This document shows, piece after piece, positions 60,970-64,000 of a DNA stretch of 64,000 bases (positions are counted from its first letter, which is position 1; every line of letters starts with the position of its first letter). Position numbers and translations under genes: made by a program. Origin of the DNA: Pseudomonas asuensis (GTDB lineage: Bacteria > Pseudomonadota > Gammaproteobacteria > Pseudomonadales > Pseudomonadaceae); NCBI RefSeq assembly GCF_014646755.1, contig NZ_BMNW01000006.1, forward strand, positions 59,745 through 123,744. The letters run 5' to 3'. The notes beneath the pieces were generated by a model that did no database searches, had not been told where the DNA came from, and saw only the letters and a list, made by a program, of their open reading frames with translations.

Positions 60970-61494
60970 GTGAACAAAGTGCTCTCATTAGCCATGACTT
61001 TCGCGGTATGTTGTGGATCTGCACTATCGGCGCAGGCCACCGATATTTCAGGGTCAGTAGGGATTACAGGGCAGGGGGATATGACGTATCGTCTGGCCAT
61101 GGGCGTTAACTGGAACACGCAATGGTGGCAGACATCAGCGGGTCGTCTGACGGGCTATTGGGACGCCGGGTACACCTACTGGGAAGGCGCAAATCATTAT
61201 GCAGCGGCTAAGCATTCGCTTTCATTTGCTCCTGTGTTTGTATATGAGTTTGGTAACGGCCAGTTAAAGCCGTTTATTGAGGCGGGCATTGGCGTATCTG
61301 TTTTCTCTAGCACCCGGGTAGGTGAAAAAGATCTAGGCGCGGCTTTTAACTTTGAGGACCGCATAGGTGCTGGCGTAAAAATCGGGGATACGCAGCGAGT
61401 AGGTATTCGTGCGATTCACTACTCCAATGCGGGTATCAAGGAGCCTAACGACGGCATTGAGTCTTACGCGTTGTTTTACAGCCATGCGATTTGA
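60970..61494 (+). CDS. pagL: PagL lipid A 3-O-deacylase
   Basis: The 174-residue outer-membrane protein starts MNKVLSLAMTFAVCCGSALS as signal peptide. The C-terminal catalytic His150-x-Ser152 (AIHYSNAGIKEPN) and Glu164 (GIESYALFY) have the 2- and 14-residue spacing of P. aeruginosa PagL (His126, Ser128, Glu140). PagL removes the 3-O-acyl chain of lipid A. The GTG at 60970 is chosen because GAAGGA lies 6 nt upstream; an in-frame ATG 48 nt earlier has no site. It follows AlgE by 85 nt and a terminator follows it. Confidence 0.9.
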   Translation: MNKVLSLAMTFAVCCGSALSAQATDISGSVGITGQGDMTYRLAMGVNWNTQWWQTSAGRLTGYWDAGYTYWEGANHYAAAKHSLSFAPVFVYEFGNGQLKPFIEAGIGVSVFSSTRVGEKDLGAAFNFEDRIGAGVKIGDTQRVGIRAIHYSNAGIKEPNDGIESYALFYSHAI

Positions 61495-61961
61495 GCTGTA
61501 GGTTAAGATAAGAGCCGATATTTACCGTCGGCTTTTATGCATTAAATATCTGCTAAAAATACCCTGAGATCGGCGGAGGCAAAAGTATCTTATAAATACG
61601 TCTGCTATGCAGCATATATCATGACGCTAGCTTTCAGTCTCATGTTCGGTCTTTTAAGCACTGAGCGTTTTATAGTTACTGGTCATGATCTCGATTCCTG
61701 CACAAATTTTCTGCTGCTCAGGTACTAACGCTTTGTTATGGAATAATCATTTGCATGCTATGTGGAATAGTTGCAGCGGTGCAGGATTGGCTTAGCGATT
61801 TCCAGCAAACGCGAGCCACGTTAATGCAGCTATATCTCTAGTCAAGCACCAAGCCGAGGCCTCGCGCTTGAGTTCAGGCGTAACAGTATGGTGGTGCCTA
61901 ATAAGAAGACATTTTTTGCAGCGATCAGTGGCGATAATTCGGCTAAAGAGCTCAAAAACAA
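61495..61961. other. Gap between pagL and the histidine kinase
   Basis: Apart from the pagL terminator, no ORF with a ribosome site was found. A small AT-rich stretch near 61.55-61.60 kb could be promoter DNA, but the kinase gene is convergent so it is not its promoter. Confidence 0.45.
61513..61536 (+). terminator. Rho-independent terminator after pagL
   Basis: A 6-bp stem agccga / tcggct with a 9-nt loop is followed by ttt; together they lie 18 nt after the stop codon. Confidence 0.6.
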
Positions 61962-64000
61962 TTACATGGCAGTAGAGATTCCAAAGCAGATACGGCAGCC
62001 GCCGTATTCTCCTGATTCTATCGTTAGTGACCCGCCATGAGCTTTAACAACTGAGCGACATATCGCAAGCCCGATACCCATACCCTCAGTCTTTGTCGTG
62101 TAAAGAGTATCAAAGACTCGTTCACGGTCTTCCTCAGCGATGCCAGGACCTGTGTCTTCGATAGTAATCTTTACAGTGTTGTTCTCGACGCTTGAGGCTA
62201 TGACAAGGCGTCGATTTTCTTGTGCGACACTTGATAGTGCCTCCAGAGCATTGGTGACCAGGTTATAAATTACCTGCTGGATCTGAACTGGATCGGCAAG
62301 CGTGGCCGTATCTGCCTTCAGGCTGATGTCTAGTTTAACGCCCAGCTTCTCCGTGGCAGAAGCTGTCAGCCGAAGCACCTCAAGCACTAACCTATCCAGG
62401 AAGATAACTTGAAGGTTGGGCGGGGCTTGTTTAGCTAGAGAACGCAACGCCTTGAGAATGTTGGACGCACGAATGCCATCTAGTCGAATCCCTTCAAGGC
62501 CGGCCAACGCTTCCTCTATATCGGCAGGCTCACGTTTGAGCCATCGCAGACTCGCCCCTGCGTTTGAAACAATGGCAAGTAGCGGTTGGCTAAGTTCATG
62601 CGCAATAGAAGCAGACAGCTCTCCCATTACTGTAAGGTGCGAAACTCGCGCCAGCTCTGTTTGAGAGCGCAACAGCTCAGCTTCTACTTGAGCTCGTACC
62701 TGATTGTCCTCAACGAGTCTGGCATATAACTGAGCAGTCTCTATAGACACAGCGGCTTGAGAAGCAAGAATTTCAAGCATCGTTAGCCGCTCTGAGCAGA
62801 AAACGCCAGGAGTCTGGTTGTTCTCGAGGTAGATGAGGCCAATAAGATTGCCTTGTTTGAGAAGTGGCATACAGAGCACTGAACGCGCAATGCTTTTTCC
62901 AAGATCCATACGATGAGCTTCGGGACAATCCCGTTGCACATCCTCAAACACGTGAGGTTTACACGTTCTCATGGTTGCATAAAGCACAGACATGGGAGCA
63001 ATTTCTGCTGTAGGCTGGCCGCTATGCATTTGGACCACGACTTCACCTTCGCTCAGGTTTGCAATGGCTGCAAGTACCAGCGTTTCTTTATCTACAGTCA
63101 ATAAAATCCCACGCTCTGCGCCCGCATGAACCATGAGATGATTCATCAGCGTTTTTACCAGACGGTCCAGCAAGACCTCTTCAGAAAGCGCCCTTGCAGC
63201 TTGAATCCCAACCGCAAGGTCAATGCCTGTATGGGCTGAGGCTTGATCCGTTTGCTTTACAATCGGTTCGCTCGCCAGGAAAGAATGGGTGCTTTCTAGC
63301 TGTTTGACCTTACCGAGCGCGCCCCATAGGCGATAACAATCACGAGCCACACGAAAGTGGAGATTTGCTCCGGTTACCAAACCGCTGGCCTCACACATTT
63401 CGGCCATTAGCTCATGTGCTAGAGCCTGCTCATGCACAAATCCAGATGCTGCTGCAGCAATACCGGCTTGGTCAAAGCAGTGCAGGGCCACTAGATACTG
63501 TCCACGCAATTTGGCAATAAGCCCGTCGACCATAAACAACCGGTTACGAAAGGTCTTGGGATTGATTGAGTTCCAAACTACAAATCGTTCACGGTGCCTT
63601 TCAAGCCGCTGCAGTTTCGATGCAGTATCACCAGGAGCCGCAGGGTTGGCTTGTGCCAAGGCGTAGAAAAGATGGAAATCAGAAAGATTGATATGAGCGG
63701 GAAGAGACCAGGCGAGCGGTGCTGCGTCTGCAAACCGGCGAAGTGCGTAGTCCATATGGCCGTAGTAAAAGGCGGACATTCCCGAATAGAGATAAATCCA
63801 AAATAGCGTCGGCTGAGAGACTTTATCTTTATCTAGAGGACCGAACTTATCCGACTCAGGTTTATCAAGGTCTTTGATCGATTGTGCTGGTCGACCTAAT
63901 TGCATATTCAAAGCAAAGGTCTGTTGAGCCAGTAGAATGCGTTCAATATCGATATATTGAAACTGCCTGACCAGTGCTAAACCAGAGCTGATTTCCTTAA
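61962..64000 (-). CDS. C-terminal part of a large GAF/histidine kinase (5' end beyond the window)
   Basis: The frame is open to the right edge, so the start lies outside. Within 679 visible residues are a helical repeat-like region, a GAF domain (ILLTVDKETLVLAAIANLSE, LCMPLLKQGNLIGLIYLENN), a phospho-His H-box (GELSASIAHELSQPLLAIVS) and a HATPase_c with N-box NLVTNALEAL, G1 DTGPGIAEED and G2 GMGIGLAIC. This suits the C-terminus of trifunctional Ser/Thr kinase-AAA ATPase-histidine kinase proteins, whose N-terminal kinase and ATPase would lie to the right. No partner response regulator is visible. Confidence 0.85.
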   Translation of the reverse strand, partial: KEISSGLALVRQFQYIDIERILLAQQTFALNMQLGRPAQSIKDLDKPESDKFGPLDKDKVSQPTLFWIYLYSGMSAFYYGHMDYALRRFADAAPLAWSLPAHINLSDFHLFYALAQANPAAPGDTASKLQRLERHRERFVVWNSINPKTFRNRLFMVDGLIAKLRGQYLVALHCFDQAGIAAAASGFVHEQALAHELMAEMCEASGLVTGANLHFRVARDCYRLWGALGKVKQLESTHSFLASEPIVKQTDQASAHTGIDLAVGIQAARALSEEVLLDRLVKTLMNHLMVHAGAERGILLTVDKETLVLAAIANLSEGEVVVQMHSGQPTAEIAPMSVLYATMRTCKPHVFEDVQRDCPEAHRMDLGKSIARSVLCMPLLKQGNLIGLIYLENNQTPGVFCSERLTMLEILASQAAVSIETAQLYARLVEDNQVRAQVEAELLRSQTELARVSHLTVMGELSASIAHELSQPLLAIVSNAGASLRWLKREPADIEEALAGLEGIRLDGIRASNILKALRSLAKQAPPNLQVIFLDRLVLEVLRLTASATEKLGVKLDISLKADTATLADPVQIQQVIYNLVTNALEALSSVAQENRRLVIASSVENNTVKITIEDTGPGIAEEDRERVFDTLYTTKTEGMGIGLAICRSVVKAHGGSLTIESGEYGGCRICFGISTAM

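Noticed and set aside
1-64000. tRNA, rRNA or CRISPR arrays
   Set aside because: No cloverleaf-like GTTCRA-CCA segments, no conserved rRNA blocks and no regular repeat-spacer pattern were seen on either strand.

Overview
The window looks like a chromosomal segment of a Pseudomonas species. It carries a DUF2790 periplasmic protein (a family largely confined to Pseudomonas), a Mrp antiporter of the fused A/B type, YcaC, a PagL lipid A deacylase, an AlgE-like porin and many LysR regulators. Base composition looks by eye like the mid-50s percent GC (not computed), lower than P. putida or P. aeruginosa. A low-GC lineage such as the P. luteola group would fit, but that is inference.

Layout. (1) 1-3.4 kb: 3' end of a GH5 glycosidase with its terminator, then a two-gene nucleic-acid repair cassette (ATP-dependent RNA ligase plus HD-phosphohydrolase/polynucleotide kinase fusion), convergent with a membrane-anchored helical protein. 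(2) 3.6-9.5 kb: a GAF-domain remnant, a LuxR regulator divergent from a RamA-type amidase and an APC permease, an SRPBCC protein, a dkgB deletion remnant and an aromatic-acid-type MFS importer. (3) 9.8-15 kb: DUF2790 protein, then a persulfide/sulfide detoxification locus (TauE exporter, phosphatase-like/SQR fusion, ArsR-type persulfide sensor, operator, persulfide dioxygenase) and two small envelope or unknown proteins. (4) 15.3-18.3 kb: gene-poor DNA with a MITE-like element and three tiny membrane-protein genes. (5) 18.3-24.7 kb: Mrp (CPA3) Na+/H+ antiporter operon followed by a DUF421 protein; then DUF2254, a DUF1264 lipoprotein, a glutamine amidotransferase, an MFS pump and a LysR regulator. 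(6) 30.8-32.4 kb: DoxX, DedA and a coupled small ORF, divergent from a long co-directional block (32.7-41.9 kb) of two isochorismatase-like hydrolases, DoxX, membrane-bound ABM protein, OsmC, pirin, non-heme chloroperoxidase, amidohydrolase, MFS-ABM fusion and a TTG-start LysR. (7) 42.1-46.5 kb: IS5-family remnant, KefB/C-type antiporter, secreted esterase with divergent LysR. (8) 46.8-61.5 kb: TonB-dependent receptor, LysR, a triheme cytochrome / 2Fe-2S / molybdopterin hydroxylase operon, a frameshifted FAD monooxygenase resembling 2,6-dihydroxypyridine 3-monooxygenase, an old yellow enzyme, a secreted VOC-like protein, an AlgE-like porin and PagL. (9) The right edge holds the C-terminal part of a very large GAF/histidine kinase.

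How it fits together. The region is mostly accessory: detoxification (sulfide, peroxide or electrophile stress), alkali/sodium tolerance and catabolism of amides and probably N-heteroaromatics. Several decayed pieces (GAF remnant, dkgB scar, IS5 remnant, MITE, frameshifted monooxygenase) indicate turnover. No rRNA, tRNA, CRISPR array or prophage was seen.
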